Below are positions 1 to 12,988 of a DNA stretch of 64,000 nt, piece by piece. The notes under the pieces were generated by a model. The model was given only the letters and a program-made list of their open reading frames with translations. It was not told the origin of the DNA and ran no database searches. The stretch's first letter is position 1, and every line of letters starts with the position of its first letter. The position numbers and the translations under genes were made by a program. This stretch comes from Strongylocentrotus droebachiensis. Its lineage: Eukaryota > Echinodermata > Echinoidea > Camarodonta > Strongylocentrotidae. The stretch is from positions 1 through 64,000 of the forward strand of contig JAVYIG010009949.1 of assembly GCA_035222895.1 (NCBI GenBank). The letters are read 5' to 3'.

Positions 1-2606
1 CCTAGAATATTGTATCCAACGAGGATTGAACTACTACGTCCCCGGACCATTCCCGGTGGACGTGCTCACCTATTTACATCTTGTACGTTTTGCAAGATAT
101 ATTTTGACTCTCTCTTGTGTTCTGCATTGACGACACTTTAATTCGCCGTGCAGTGAGAATAGAACATTTAATATGATCTAACGTTTTTCTCACCTGCATT
201 ATTGTTTGACAACCTTTTATCATCGACTTCATATGACATATATTGTCTCGACATTTGATTCTTCGACCTGCATCGCAAGTCACCGAAGTTGATCACATTG
301 ACTGCATCATCATTGTATTCATCTGTTAACTGATTCATCATCGTCTTCATCACCGTTGTCTTCATCATTGTCGACTTCATCATAGCTGTCTTCACCAGCG
401 TCGTCTTTATCATCGTTGTCATCATCGTTGTTTTCAACATCGTCTTCATCATCGTGGTATTCATCTAGCGTCGATCATCGTCTGCATATCCTACGCGATC
501 GACAACCAGCTCATCGACCACCGTTTTCGACTAGCTAGTTTCTACATCTAGAACTTGAAGAAGATCTACTTTGAATTCAACTCCAATGACTCACGTAACG
601 TGAATTATATTGTGATTTATGCATTGCATTGTTTATCATTGTGATGCCTTATTTTGACTGACTGAGTGCCTGTTGTTGAGTGCGTACGCTTACTAACACA
701 TATTTTACATGTTTATAATTGCACTAGGTCTAGGCCTATGCCTGGTCTACTGATCTAGATCTGCTATAGTCTAAATCCACCGATATATTGTTGTATTCTC
801 GTGTTGTGCATTCCGTACACATACACAAGTAGAGATTTGTTTAGTGGTTTTTTGAACCACAATATTTCGTGCCTATGTAAGTAAATCTAAACGCTGTCTA
901 GCTTAGATTTGAGTAGTATTTTCTTGACTGTTATTATTCATGCAGTGTGAATGATATTTAACTGACTTGTTTTACTATTAGTACCGTCTTAAGTTGTACT
1001 GAACAGGACTCCTGATATTTCGAGACTTGTATTAAGCGGTAATCATTAATACCATAGTGACTAAGTTGAGTCTCCTTTAGTACATTACTGTGCTGTTGGA
1101 AGTTATATATGTTTGATTATTAATAGTAACTACCAAGGGCCTAGTGATAGTGTAATTGTCTGTCACTGTTGAGATAGACAGAAGAGGTTTCTGATAATTC
1201 TGTAATCATTGTTTCTTATGTGAAATTATAGAATATAGAACCAGTTTTTAACCATAATCAATTTGTCTGGATGTGATCATTTATTAAGTGTTTTATTGTC
1301 TGGAGGGATACTGCTTTTTAGTAGTTTAATTAAAAAAGGGAATTATGTGGGATTACTAGTTAACACGCAACATAGTCCATACCCCATGTAGTTTTCTAAA
1401 ATATCATACTGACAAACATATGAAAATTAAATACCTTAATTGTTTTGTTCTATAATTGTATCTACTAGACATATAATTTGAATAGTAGGCCATTATGCTG
1501 AAGTCGAGCACTTTGATGAGGAGAGTGTGGATTCAGACACCTGAAGTAAATCCATACGAAATGGACGGATCCATATTCGAATACCCCCCCCCTTCCCGAA
1601 CAAAATCAAAGAAGGAACAAACATAAATAAACAAAGTGACTCAAGCAATAACAACAAACAAAAAAACAGAAAAAGAAACCTTCAATTTACATCAAATCTT
1701 TATAACAATCCATAATTGAAAAGGCAAACATAAATGAGATCAAGAAGCCTTACTTGTTAATCCCCCCCCCCCCCCAGCTAGTACTTACAGTACTATGCTT
1801 ATTGGTATAGGAATACTATTCGATACGCTTAATAGGCTTACCTTATATTCTGACGTAGGTATAATATACCTAATCAAACTTAGAAGGGAAGTCAATTCTG
1901 TTTATCATTCTCCTACTTGTTACACAGAGACGAAACACTGATCGTCAACGCCAACGTCAAATGTTGGCATGTATCATTCATTGGCAATGGTACATGTATC
2001 AACTGATATAATGATGCCGAAAACCAGCCAATTTACTGTAAAATACAAGATCGCTACACTCAAGTCAACGTGGTCTATCCCGCATATAATGCGTCATGCC
2101 CTTCCAAACTTGACTCTTTCCGGGTCGTGTGCATTCGTGCACATCAAACACGATATGAATGACAGAATTTTGGTATATTACTATTGATAATTTGAACCCC
2201 TCGCGTCGCATAGACAATTTGTATAACGCCTACGTTGCAAACGGGAAACCCGTCCATTTGAATCTTTCCCATATGCATACCTTTGCACGGGAGATAGATA
2301 TACCATCGCAACCTAGCTTAAATGTTGTTATTGTTATTATTATAATAATAATACTAATAATTATTATTATTTTAAGCGGTTTTTTAAAATTATTATTATT
2401 ATATTATTATTATTATTATCCTTATTATTATCAATATTATCACCATCATTAGACACTGTTGCCCATCAAAATAATCCCCTTTTCATGCAAATGAATGATT
2501 ATGGCAATATGATTTATTCTTGATAGATAAAGTTTATATCTCCTCCTTTTTTGGTCAATCTCTATGACCAATAAACTCTTAGTATTCTTACATTGATCTG
2601 ATGGCG
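1..2606. other. non-genic stretch with degenerate TCATCG/TCTTCA repeat
   Basis: No coding exon can be supported here. From about 296 to 470 there is a degenerate repeat of TCATCG/TCTTCATCA-type words with a roughly 15-18 base rhythm. Short poly-C tracts sit near 1586 and 1764. An AT-rich run of TTA/TAA triplets covers about 2327-2450. The rest looks like ordinary AT-rich intergenic or intronic DNA. Confidence 0.5.
2327..2452. repeat. TTA/ATT trinucleotide microsatellite
   Basis: Near-continuous TTA/TAA triplets with a few interruptions, ending in CACCATCAT. The open frame across it encodes only Ile/Leu/Tyr runs and is a product of the repeat. Confidence 0.8.
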
Positions 2607-2616
2607 GGTGCGTGCT

Positions 2617-2791
2617 AGTCTGTAAGCAGAAACCCTGGTCAGTCGTAAAAGATAGTCTGCACTATAAGACTACCATAGGCCTTGTACTGTAGCTGCTCCT
2701 GACACGACCAGTAGGTAGCTGGACTAGACTTCTCTCAAGGCACAATGATTTTTTGATTAAGTGTCAAATTAGGGTCTGTGCCTGCAGACTA
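2617..2791. mobile_element. 175-bp MITE with 10-bp target duplication
   Basis: The ends form an inverted repeat: AGTCTGTAAGCAGAAACCCT on the left and AGGGTCTGTGCCTGCAGACT on the right. The element is flanked on both sides by the same 10 bases GGTGCGTGCT (2607-2616 and 2792-2801), which I read as the target-site duplication. It has no coding capacity. Target duplications of 9-10 bp are typical of Mutator-like elements, but no transposase is present to confirm the superfamily. A second copy of the family is split in two at 36419-36513 and 46467-46553. Confidence 0.8.
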
Positions 2792-2801
2792 GGTGCGTGC
2801 T

Positions 2802-3943
2802 GGGGATTAAACTAGAGGGAGGGGAGGGGTATTGTGGGCAAGGTGGTTTTGGTTACATAGTGAGTGAGGGGAGAGAGAATGATATGGATTTGGTTTTAAA
2901 GAGAATGTGTTTGTGTGTTGTGGGTGGGGGAGGGGTGTTTCTATTTTTGGTCGTGAATGATAAATGGGGAGAGGGGAATAGAAATATAGCTAGTATAGTG
3001 AGCATGAACTGGACTGTACATGCTATTTAGAAACCGGTAGAGATAGAGGGTGGAAATGTTTGAAATTAGGAAAGAAATGTGTGTGGGAACATATAGGTTT
3101 GAAATAACATTGGTGTGCATGCATGTAGATCTCTCTACGTATATGCTATACGAGTGTGTTTGTGGATGTGGAAGGCACTTGAGTAGACTTAATAATCACA
3201 TCAGCCTGATCACAGGAGAGAAAGAGAGAGAGAAAGAGAGTGAGAGAGAGAGATGGAGAGAGAGAGAGAGAGAAAAGGAGAGAGACAGAGAGAGATAGAG
3301 CGATATATATATATATATATAGATAGAGAGAGAGAGAGAGAGAGCGCGCGCAAAAGTAGGGATAAAGGAGGAAAGATATCATTTACGTGTACAGTTCGCA
3401 TGGCAAAAGTATACTCAACTTAGATTGATTCCCATTTACAGATAAAAACCCTGTATGGCATTGAACTATAATTCGTACTAAACAGCTCGTAACTCATATT
3501 CCGTGTAATGAAACCTTACTCATAACGCTGCTGCCATGGATGACTGGGCAGCAGCCTTTTCAAAAGGTATTGTCAACATCTCCTTGTATCAATAAGTTTG
3601 GGCTGTAGCATTCAATGTGGGTGAAAGGCCTTTACGAACTGTTATTTCAGTCCGATAACTTATTTACAATATTTTGTGCGATTGCGTACGGAAAAATGCA
3701 TACATTCAACTCAGGCTCAAAAAAGAGCTCATTTGTAAGAGAAAATTATGATTTTCTCTGCGATATGATGACACAATCCTAGCTTATTTCGTATCCCGTG
3801 TTAAGCTAAGCCTTGTCTTTGAGGCCATCATAACGGACTTACTTGGGATGCTTTCTTTGTCCACGAAAGTCTACAGGCAACATTTTAGAGGGTAGAAAAC
3901 TTCTGATTTTGTATTTGCTGTCGAGACAAACGTATGCACTTTA
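2802..3943. other. non-genic stretch with GA and TA microsatellites
   Basis: GA-rich simple sequence occupies about 3206-3350, with a short (TA)n run at 3302-3321. Open frames on both strands of this tract are Arg/Glu or Ser/Leu runs. I see no other structure in this stretch. Confidence 0.6.
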
Positions 3944-4019
3944 CAAGGGCGGATCCAGCAGGCAGGGAGAGGGGGTGGGGGGGGGGGGGGGGTGGCCCAA
4001 GGCGTGAGAAACTTAGCGG

Positions 4020-4760
4020 CGCAGAATTAAATTATTAGAGAAAGAAGACGATTCGTTATTCCGTTCTCGACTCTTAATCCTTGTCTGAATTCAGTTCCCC
4101 CCTCCTGCGAAAGTAGAAGTATAGTGGTAGTCGTAGTAGTTTTTATTTTTATTAATAGTAATTGTACTACGAGTATTAGTAGTATTTGTAAGTTGTACGC
4201 TATAATGAAATAACAAGAAAGAGAGAATAGTGAAAAGCCCACAGGCCGAAGGCTAATTTGTTTCCCTATGAATTATTTATAGTACTTGCGTATGCGCACA
4301 AGGTAATTTTCCTCGACGACATAAATGTACGATTTATATCGTAAACTTAGTCAGCATCGTGGCTAAATATTTAAATGCAGGCGCGTAGCTATGATCTTTT
4401 AGGGGGCGTTAGTGAGCAAGCGAAGGGTGCGAATCACTTAAAGAGCCTAGGGGGTGGTGAAGGGCAGGCCCCTAAACGTCTTTGGTGAAGGACCTCCAGG
4501 GCGCGAAGCGCTTAAGCTTAGACGTCTCGTTAAATTATTAGAGAAAGAAGTCGAACCGTTGTACAGTTTTCGACTCTTAACCCTAATTGTCTGATTTCTG
4601 TTCCCCACCCCCCCCCCCTCCCGCGCGAAGCGCAGAAGCTTTGACGTTTCCTTCAATTTTCAGAGAAAGCAGACGATTCGTTGAACCGTTTTCGACTCTT
4701 AATCTTTGTCTGAATTCAGTTTCCCCTCTCTCGCGCCAAGCGCGGAATCTTTTTTAATTA
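4020..4760 (-). mobile_element. left part of a decayed hAT-type element related to the one at 39259-42004
   Basis: This stretch is the reverse complement of the interior and one flank of the 39.3-42.0 kb element. It has the same 130-base-scale units: GCGCGAAGCGCG, then GAAGCTTTGACGTTTC, then AGAGAAAGAAGACGATTCGT, then CGACTCTTAATCC. It also shares the AGGCCGAAGGCTAATTTG flank. A GGGCGGATCCAGC motif at 3947-3959 may mark its edge. The copy is interrupted at 4761 by a TTAA-flanked element and continues at 6782. Confidence 0.65.
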
Positions 4761-4764
4761 TTAA

Positions 4765-6777
4765 GCAGGCCTCCCACTTAGTCGAGTTGTGGCGAGCTGG
4801 CTCGAGCTTGAACTCGCGTAAACTCGAGTGAACTCGCTTGAAATTTACTAATTTGTATGGCATTTGCATGAATTATCATACGACGGATTATCGAGTTTCC
4901 CAAGATGGATGTACGATTCACGCGAGCTTGGTATGAGTTGCGATGACTTGTGTATGACTTGCACCGATCTACAAACAAGTTATCAAGATCTTCCAACGAG
5001 TGATAAGAGTTTTCAACAATTCATATGCGATCAAGGGGCGGGAAATGCATCATTTTGGCCAGGGGCGGCCTAGCGACTTCCGAAGTTGGAGGGGGGAGGG
5101 GGCACCAATAAAAAAAGGGCACCTGTAAAAGGAAATCTCAAAGCGAAAATATACAATGTTTTAGACATTGGTCCATACCCTTAAATTTTGATTACATTAT
5201 CAGGGATGATTTCAATATTATTTCACTTTGTACACAGGACAAGATATTTTTTAAGCATCATACTTTGCAGTTGAGTGTGATGGTCCTCAAAATTATTTGC
5301 GACCGAGCGAATGGAGCGAGGAATTTTTTTAAAGATTTGTGAGGTCGCAGTACGAAAAATTACATCTTACAAAGAGCAAAAAACCCTATCCTATTGGGGT
5401 TATATGCAGATAATTTTTTAAATAACGGAATACTAAAAAGACCTTTGATAAGTAACATAAACATATCATCTATAAACGCGAGCGAGCGAGCTTTAGGTGG
5501 AGGTGCTGTTAGTCGCTTGAAATTAGGGGCGCGTTTAATGATGAGAGGAAAAGGGGACACTTATCAGAAATAAAAAGGAGCTCGTTTTAAAGTACAAAGA
5601 GTAATTATCAAAAGTGAAAATAGGGCACTTCTTACACCTTCTAAAAGAGGCACTCACCAGGAATGAAAAAGGGCACTTATGAAAATGAGAAATGGGCATT
5701 TGTCGACGGAAAAGGGGCCCCCATCTGATTTTGATAGGGGCATTTAATAGAGGTGAAAAAGGGCTTTTACAAAAAGGGGATAGGTCCCTTATTAGAAAGG
5801 AAAAAGTGAACATGTGAAAATATAAGGTGCGCGTGTCCGGTTTAAAAGGGGGGTAGTTATTAACAGGGGAAGAGGCACTTCATACAATGAAAAGGGGCAC
5901 TTGTCAAAATAAAAGAGGCACATCTCAGATTTGAACAAGGCAAATTATCAGAGCTGAAGGGGGCACTTATTGCAAAGGAACATAGGAACTTGTCGAAGGA
6001 AAAGGGGCACTTGTCAAAATAAACGGGACACTTATAAGAGGTGAAAAGGGGTAGGGGCACTTCCACAAACTAATAGGGGCACTTGTCAAAGATAAAGGGG
6101 CACTTTTCGTATGTAAAAAGGGGCACATTTCGATTACTGCTCCCCTGCCCCCCCCCCCGAGAGGGTTGCCTCTGATTTTGGCGCTCTCCAAAATAAAGCT
6201 GGATGCCAGAATCATATTTGATCGATATGTTGGAGGAAGAACAGGCCTTGACCATTGTAGGCCAGCTGACGTATCATGGGGCGCCCGTCATGCTCATTAT
6301 GCTCGCCCTGCACTCTGCTCATGCTCATTCGAAACTCGCCTGAAATCCCCGTACTCGATCGAATCTCGCGTTAATATCGTAGGCAACTCGGCATGACTCG
6401 CAGCACGGTCGTCTTGCTCGTACTCCACTCTTGGAAACTCGAATAACACTCGCGTATACTTGAAAGTGGCGAGTTGCTACGAGTTATGAAGATTGCAGTG
6501 CAAGCTTGTTACGAGTAATGAGAGTATATTACGAGTGTAAGCAAGTTCACCTCGAGTTACAACGAGTCAGTGAAAATTTCAAAATTCTGGAACTGCTCAC
6601 AACTTCGAGGAGAGCCGTGGAATGTTGTAAAAAGTTACTCCGAGCCATACCGAGGTGTCGCGCGTTATCCCGAGTTACAAGAAGAGCTATTCGCGAGTAT
6701 TGCGAGTGCCTCTTTGAGGCAACTCACCACAACTCGCCATAACTTGCGAATACAACTCGGCTAAGTGGGAGCCCTGC
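4765..6777. mobile_element. 2-kb TTAA-flanked element with inverted CTCCCACTTAG ends
   Basis: The left end GCAGGCCTCCCACTTAG and right end CTAAGTGGGAGCCCTGC form an inverted repeat, and TTAA lies directly outside both (4761-4764 and 6778-6781). The right arm (about 6270-6777) is built of short ACTCG/CGAGT words and matches both arms of the shorter relative at 29299-29861. TTAA targets are characteristic of piggyBac and Kolobok superfamilies, but no transposase can be read. The insertion lies inside the older element at 4020-7545. Its own middle is occupied by another repeat block (5063-6165). Confidence 0.75.
5063..6165. repeat. degenerate GGGGCACTT tandem repeat, possibly a nested element
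   Basis: About twenty degenerate units of roughly 25-35 bases carry the core AAAAGGGGCACTTGTCAAAA. A sequence resembling a hAT terminus (CAGGGGCGGCCTAGCG) opens the block at about 5063, but I could not find a matching right end. Minus-strand frames rich in Cys-Pro-Phe come from the repeat core and are not evidence for a protein. Confidence 0.6.
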
Positions 6778-6781
6778 TTAA

Positions 6782-7545
6782 AGAAGACAATTCGTTTTTC
6801 CGTTCTCGGCTCTTAATCCTTGTCTAAATTCAGTTTCCCTCCTCCCGCGCAAAGCGCGTGAGCTCAGAAGTTTCATTTAACTATATTAGAGAAAGAAGAC
6901 AATTCGCTATACAAGTCTCGACTCTAAACCCTAATTGTCTGAATTCAGTCCCCCCCCCCCCCCCGGCCCCTCCCGCGCAAAGCGCGGTAGCTTAGACGTT
7001 TCAATAAATTGCTAGAAAAAGAAGACGATTCGTTGTACAGTTCTAGACTCCTAATTGTTGTCTGAATTCAGTAACCCCCCCTCCCTTTCGAAGCGCGGAA
7101 GCTTTGACGTTTCCTTAAACTTAGAAAGAAGACGATTTGATGAACCTTTCTCGAATCTAATTAATCCTTGTCTAAATTCAGTTTCCCCGAAAAGTCAGTC
7201 TCTCTCTTTCGCGCGAAGCGCGGAAGCTTTGACGTTTCATTAAATTATTAGAGAAACAAAAAGAAGATTCGTTGTACCGTTCTCGACTCTTAATCCTTGT
7301 CTGAATTCAGTTTTCCCGAAAATGTTAAACCTCTGATTTCTTTTGCTGATATTATAGGAAGGTGAAACTTCGAGAAAATACAAGTATTATAGTTGTAGTC
7401 TCTCTTGAACTCGTCACTGCGGATAAAAAGTCACAGTGGCGAGAAAAAACAAATGTCGGCCGACCGACATTATACATCTCACCGTCTTCAAACTTCTGCA
7501 TTGATTATAGTACACGTTTTCAGGCTTCCTGGATTGAGATTAGTA
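6782..7545 (-). mobile_element. right part of the decayed hAT-type element
   Basis: This continues the element interrupted at 4761. Four more GCGCAAAGCGCGG/GAAGCTTTGACGTTTC units are followed by a unique flank (7330-7540). That flank is the reverse complement of 39760-39990, including the GTCGGCCGACCGAC palindrome (GTCGGTCGACCGAC in the other copy). No coding sequence is retained. Confidence 0.7.
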
Positions 7546-10500
7546 ACATTATTACATACTGCACAATTAGATGATTATGCTAATTAGGCTAATTATACCA
7601 CATATACATGGAATATCTTCTCATGAATTAATGATTAATCTTTCAAAAGCGATTTACATTGTTGCATTGCACCATTTTTAGGCTTTATAGTTAAACAATG
7701 ACAATGGAGTCCAAATATTGTACATATTATACAAATTATGATATTTAAGACTATTGTATTACTTAAAAATAAAAATTGGTGTCAAAAAAGAATTCCTTGT
7801 CATAGAGAACTCATGAAAAGTCGTATTATCCATGTTTTTCAACATTATTACATATTGCACATATGCTATTTAGATGATTATGCTAATATGGCTATTAAAA
7901 AAAGTTGCCCAAGGTTGCCAAGCTGGCAACCTAGCTGAATTTACTTCAATACCCATCTAGAACACAAATCAACAAAAAAACCTTGTACTTAACAACTTTT
8001 CCGGGTCTGAAAAACTTCTACAGGACTATAGCTAACGCAACTACGGAGGGCTGTCCATCTGTGCTTTTCTGTGCCAGCACTGCACCGATTCCAACTGGAC
8101 TGGCATCTACGAAGAGCTGGGTATCTTTCTCCGGATCATAGAATGCATGCTGCTGCAAGACGCTGCTTGACATCACTCATTACAACTACTGTGCAATTTA
8201 TAAGGATTTTTAGTTTTTCTAAATAGATAAGCACCTTATTTACCAGGGTTCAAAATAATAATGAATTTCCTCTTCCTTCAGTGCGTTCGATCGGTTTGTG
8301 AGCAGGTTACGGCTACACGCCAATGAAGTAGCCGACTACCAATAAAAACTTAACCGAATGCAAGCTCTTGGAGTCCTCGATTCTGACTATAACGTCATAT
8401 CAGTGCCGTCTGAAACAGCGAGCCTTATGCGCCAACTTGGTTAGACATCAGATGAAGTGACTCTTTCCCACCCCTACTTTTCTCAGCCCAGTTCCTTCTC
8501 CGATGGAAGAAAATCTTACTTGTAATCTGGTTCGAAGGTAGTTCAGCCTCGTGCAATGTTTGCCAGACTGAGAGAAACACAGCACTTGTTTCTGCTATGA
8601 ATAAGGTCTTTTAAGGAAGCAATTGTAATATGAATCAGGAAATCATCATTCCATTTTCAGGCTCGATTAGATCAACTAACTTATTTCGCTTATGTATTCG
8701 TATCTATCATGTCCAAGAAAGACGCGAGCTCAGTTTCAATTCCCTTTACAAATATTTATTCAGTGTAAAAGGAGGAAAAGATGTACAACTGTGGTTTTCC
8801 AAAGAGCCCTTTACTCTCATTCAATTTGAAACTGTACAACAGAACTCACGCTCGAATCCGCTTATAGTTTGGGCGTAAAGTATTATTTGCCAACGAATAT
8901 GACGAAGCAACTATCCCGCACGGTTGGGACTAGTCTTCACGATAGATGGCGCTCTTGCGATTCAGTTTATTTTGTAGATGGATTTATCAAACTTCATCAA
9001 TTCACGGTCTATGGAATACCACCGTGTGTCTCTTGTACTTTTAATACACAATACTCTCTATTTGCGTTTGCTATCATATTTTCCTTCTCTTAGAGATATT
9101 TCTTTATTTCGGTGATAGTGCAATATTATGTATTTATGAAGATTTGTACAGTTATATAATAATAGAATCGCAGTATTATTTGTTTTCTTTGTGTTATAGT
9201 TATTTACAGTTTGCTTGTAAATGTTCAGTCCCAAATTATTTTGGAATTGAATGACTGGTCTTAAAGACTACGAGTAAATACATCCAAGCGCACACGATCT
9301 TGTTATTATGTTGAAGAACTTATTTATCATGTTCCTAATTTATATTAAACTATATTAAACGCAATTTACAGAAATGAAGGAAAAGATTTGTATGTTGAAT
9401 ATGGCGATCCCTCTTGTCTGAAATGTTTACATCATTACGCATTAAACTCTTCAGGCCACGTGACTTGTAGAAATATCCAGACTGCATCTATGTCACGTGA
9501 CTACACGATTTATCTACGCTGGGGGGGGGGGGGAGCATGTTTGGATTTTATATAATAATTCTACGAACACACGAAGAGGAACACATGAAATCGTAATCGT
9601 TTCAGTTTGTCTGCTACGTGTAAAACCCAAGGGTTGTGAAATTGATAGTTTTGTATGACATATAGGCAAGCCACGCTATGATGAACAGGAACTATTTAAT
9701 GGCTGTGAGTCGATTTAAACACAAAGTCCAAGAAAGTACTATTTGTATGCACCCCAAATATACTGTGCTTAAAAGCACGCTTGTAGTCAGTTCTATTTTA
9801 TTTTCTAAGTAGAGGTGTCGTTAATTTTTTTAAATAGAAATGTTCACTTTAATTTATTGCACTGAATCAACTTCGTGCGTAGCCTACATACAATATTTGA
9901 TTCACGATTCGTAACCATCATAACCATGCTATTCGCTTTTTACTGTTCTAAAGCCTGTCTGCACTATATAGTTTGGCCAGGAGGAATTAGACCTCTCTGC
10001 ATGGTCACTGGCAGGTGGTTATCTCATTAAATCAGCTCTCAATTAACATAAGAAAAAGGGGACCATGGAGGACCAATGGTCACCGATTAGGCAATGCAGT
10101 CCCGCATTAAGTGATCACACTTAATCTGTGCTTTTCTTATATTTCTTAAACTGTAGCATTTTATTTGTTATATTTATGATACAATCATTATCTGACACCT
10201 GTCAAAATAATTATCAATTACAATTATGTTGTTCAATAAATGTATTTTATGAAGACTTGCACATACATTCAGTGTTTTCGAAAGACAAAGAGCCTACGAT
10301 TGGGTATTATTCTAATCTGTTTCGCTCCTTAAGTGATCACAATATAATAAACGTTCCTAATTCCTGCGTATTCCATTTTTTGTGACGATTTACGATAAAA
10401 GAAAAAGTACTAGAAATGACCTAAACTATATTCGGTTCGTGACACCTCTTAATACTGGAGAGTAGAATACATTACGTAATATTTTGACAATAAATGCTAA

Positions 10501-10613
10501 TAAATAGTATCAAACGACAACGATTCGATTATACATACAGTTCTATTGGTATTTTGACCACTGTACTGCCAATGTACATACAAATTATTTTGTATGTGTT
10601 TGCTGAGTGTTAG
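7546..10613. other. non-genic stretch
   Basis: AT-rich sequence with a poly-G tract at about 9522-9533 and a decayed gypsy fragment (8020-8185). Short open frames here show no recognisable domain. I see no exon. Confidence 0.5.
8020..8185 (-). pseudogene. Ty3/gypsy-type RNase H remnant
   Basis: On the minus strand one frame reads a segment typical of the gypsy pol RT/RNase H junction. It starts around FYDPEKDTQLFVDASPVGIG and continues through GAVLAQK before stop codons end it. DASPVGIGAVLAQ is the strand segment carrying the first RNase H aspartate in Metaviridae-type retrotransposons. No LTR, integrase or upstream RT was found nearby, so this is a short degraded fragment. The assignment rests on motif recognition over about 45 codons. 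Confidence 0.6.
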
Positions 10614-11550
10614 TACACTGTAAAAAAAAGAATTTGTTCATTGGTAATTTTTACGTATTTTTTCCATGTAGAATTTACTTGAAAACATTAGTTTTGCCAC
10701 TTACGCACTAAATTTAAGTCTTGCTAACTCAAACTTTCAATTTAGTAGAACATACGTGGAATATTTAAGTAAAATCAAATACATAAGAACTTTAAGTAAT
10801 TTCAGCTCGTATTAATTTAGTAATTTTAACTCAAAATCAGAAATTATACGTATTACTCAAACAATTTATGTTGATTATTCTTATCTTTTTAAAGTAAGTA
10901 GAAATATTTACATAATTTATGAATATTCATTAAGACCAAATTAAACTCTTTTTTAAATAAAACGATTCTTTTTTGTGGTTGAATGAAAATTTAAAGACTT
11001 TGAAACATTTACTAATTCATTTAACATGGCTAAGCAAAGAAAAGACAATTTTTAATTGTTACCCAGTTCAAAACAAATCAAAACTTGATATTTCAGGAAA
11101 TTGTCAACCAATTTTCCTTTTAAGATGCTACGATCATAGACGTAATATTAGGTTCATGCTACGATCAAGTATATATAAAATTTGGAGCCTTTCAATATGT
11201 GTCGAATTGAAGCGTATGTAATAGTTTGTGATGGTGGTAGATATATATATATACGGTTAAATCTTAAATAGAAGTAGTGAATGATTAGTGGATGTTACTT
11301 GTTAGATTAGATGGGTACTAAATCGTGCAATATGTAATCCTATCATAGCCTTTTTTTAATTATCTAAAATGATTACAATACTTAAATTATTTACGTTAAT
11401 GTAATTCGATTTAACTGAGTAAAAATTTATTCAGCAAAATAAGTAAATTCTACTTAAGATGCCGTAGGTAATATTTACTTAATAAAAATAAGGCAATTCT
11501 TTTCCTCAATTTTATTGAGTTATTTCGACTATTATTTTTTTTACAGTGTA
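10614..11550. mobile_element. 937-bp TA-flanked MITE, mariner-like
   Basis: The left end is TACACTGTAAAAAAAAG and the right end is TTTTTTTTACAGTGTA, an inverted repeat that includes TA at each boundary. The interior is AT-rich and contains further, degenerate inverted TTTAAGTAAAATT/AATTTTACTTAAA words near both ends, suggesting longer eroded arms. No transposase frame is present. TA target use and ACACTGTA-type ends are typical of Tc1/mariner-derived MITEs. Confidence 0.7.
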
Positions 11551-12940
11551 GAGCAGAGGAAACCTCAGATACATTTAAAATGTGCCAGAAATGTTTATGA
11601 GATGTATTTCCCTCCCTTCTATGTACAAACTTGTAAATAAAATAGAAGATGACTATCAATGGAGGAAAACGATTATGAGAAAACTTATTGAACGATCGCG
11701 AGTGGCGTTGCAAGTTATTCCACTGGTATCCACAAACAATATTCCGCTTTAATACCAATCTTAATAATGTATCAAATGGTTTAATTTGATTAAATATGAT
11801 TTATTTTGATGATAAACAAAATGAAAGATGCATAATAATATGTCAAAAGGGCGTGGCGCATTGCCCCCTTCTCAACGCGTTTACATGGTTCATGTGTTAA
11901 CGCCATTGACGATCGTTTGTTAGTGTGGCCCGTGTGGGTATCATTGGTTGAAGAAAGTCTGAAATAAAACTGCATGACCTGAGTAAGGATTCAAAGAATA
12001 TCATGTTTTTCACTTGTGTTTTATTCAAAGAGAGTGTTGTGGTTTTGGTAATGTATGAGAGATATATTATGTTGGTTTGTTCGACGATAGTGAACGAAAT
12101 TGTGATGGCTAGCAGAAGAAGAAGAAGAAGAAGAATAAGAAGAAGAAGAAAAAGGAGGAGATGACGATGATGATGATGATGATGATAATGGTGGCGATAG
12201 TGGTTGGAATGGTGATTATGCCAGGCAGAGAACATTCAAGCTGATAGGGACAGAGAGAAAGAGAGAGAGAGAGAGAGAGGTGTGATAGAGAGAGAGAAGA
12301 AAAAGATGGGGAGGGAGAGGGTGAAGGGGAAGAGAGAGAGAGAGAGAGAGAGAAATGGAGAGGGAGAGTGAGAGAGAGAGGGAGAGAGAGCGAGAGAGAG
12401 AGAGAGTGTGAGAGAGATGGAGAGAAAGAGAGAGAGAGGGGGTGAAAGGTTTACGTAATCATTTTCTTTCACCTGACAGAATGTGTGGTAAATATCGGAG
12501 AGAAATTTAAAGTCGGTAAAAGGCTGGTGGATGATGACATTTCCAACTATTCATATGACATTTGTTCTCATCTTATTTATCTATTTAGTCACGGCAACTC
12601 GCTTCAGCCTTAAACGGTTGTTTTCAGAGTTTGTGAACTTGATAACAATACATGTATACAACTGATAAAACAAAAAAGCCAGTAACAAAATATAACAAAA
12701 CAAAAACATTTGAAATATAAAAAGATCAACCAAATCAAATGAAAAAATTATGAGTAACATCAATATGAAAATAAGGAAAACGAAAAGAAAATTAATTAAA
12801 TATTAATCAATTTATGTAAAAACTAACAAAATCAAAAGTAAATAGATCACAGAGAAAATGAAATTGTAAACCGATAGTCCGTTGATGGCGCTAGAGCAGT
12901 TGTCGAGGTTAAGCAATATATAAACTACCCCTGTCATGTC
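11551..12940. other. non-genic stretch with GAA, GAT and GA microsatellites
   Basis: Simple sequence includes GAA/AAG triplets at about 12112-12155, a short GAT run at 12160-12187, and GA-rich DNA at 12250-12450. Both-strand open frames here are repeat products. Nothing else is recognisable. Confidence 0.6.
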
Positions 12941-12988
12941 CATGCTCATCAATGGCAATGCGAATAGTCCATCAGATATGAAAGATGC

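Noticed and set aside
5360-6255. Several Cys-Pro-Phe-rich minus-strand frames as secreted peptides
   Set aside because: They are repeat products of the GGGGCACTT tandem units in different frames, with no consistent signal peptide or start.
8266-8480. Plus-strand FDRFVSRLRLHANE as a gypsy gag fragment
   Set aside because: Only about 20 residues resemble a gag segment, and the strand is opposite to the nearby RNase H remnant; too weak to annotate.
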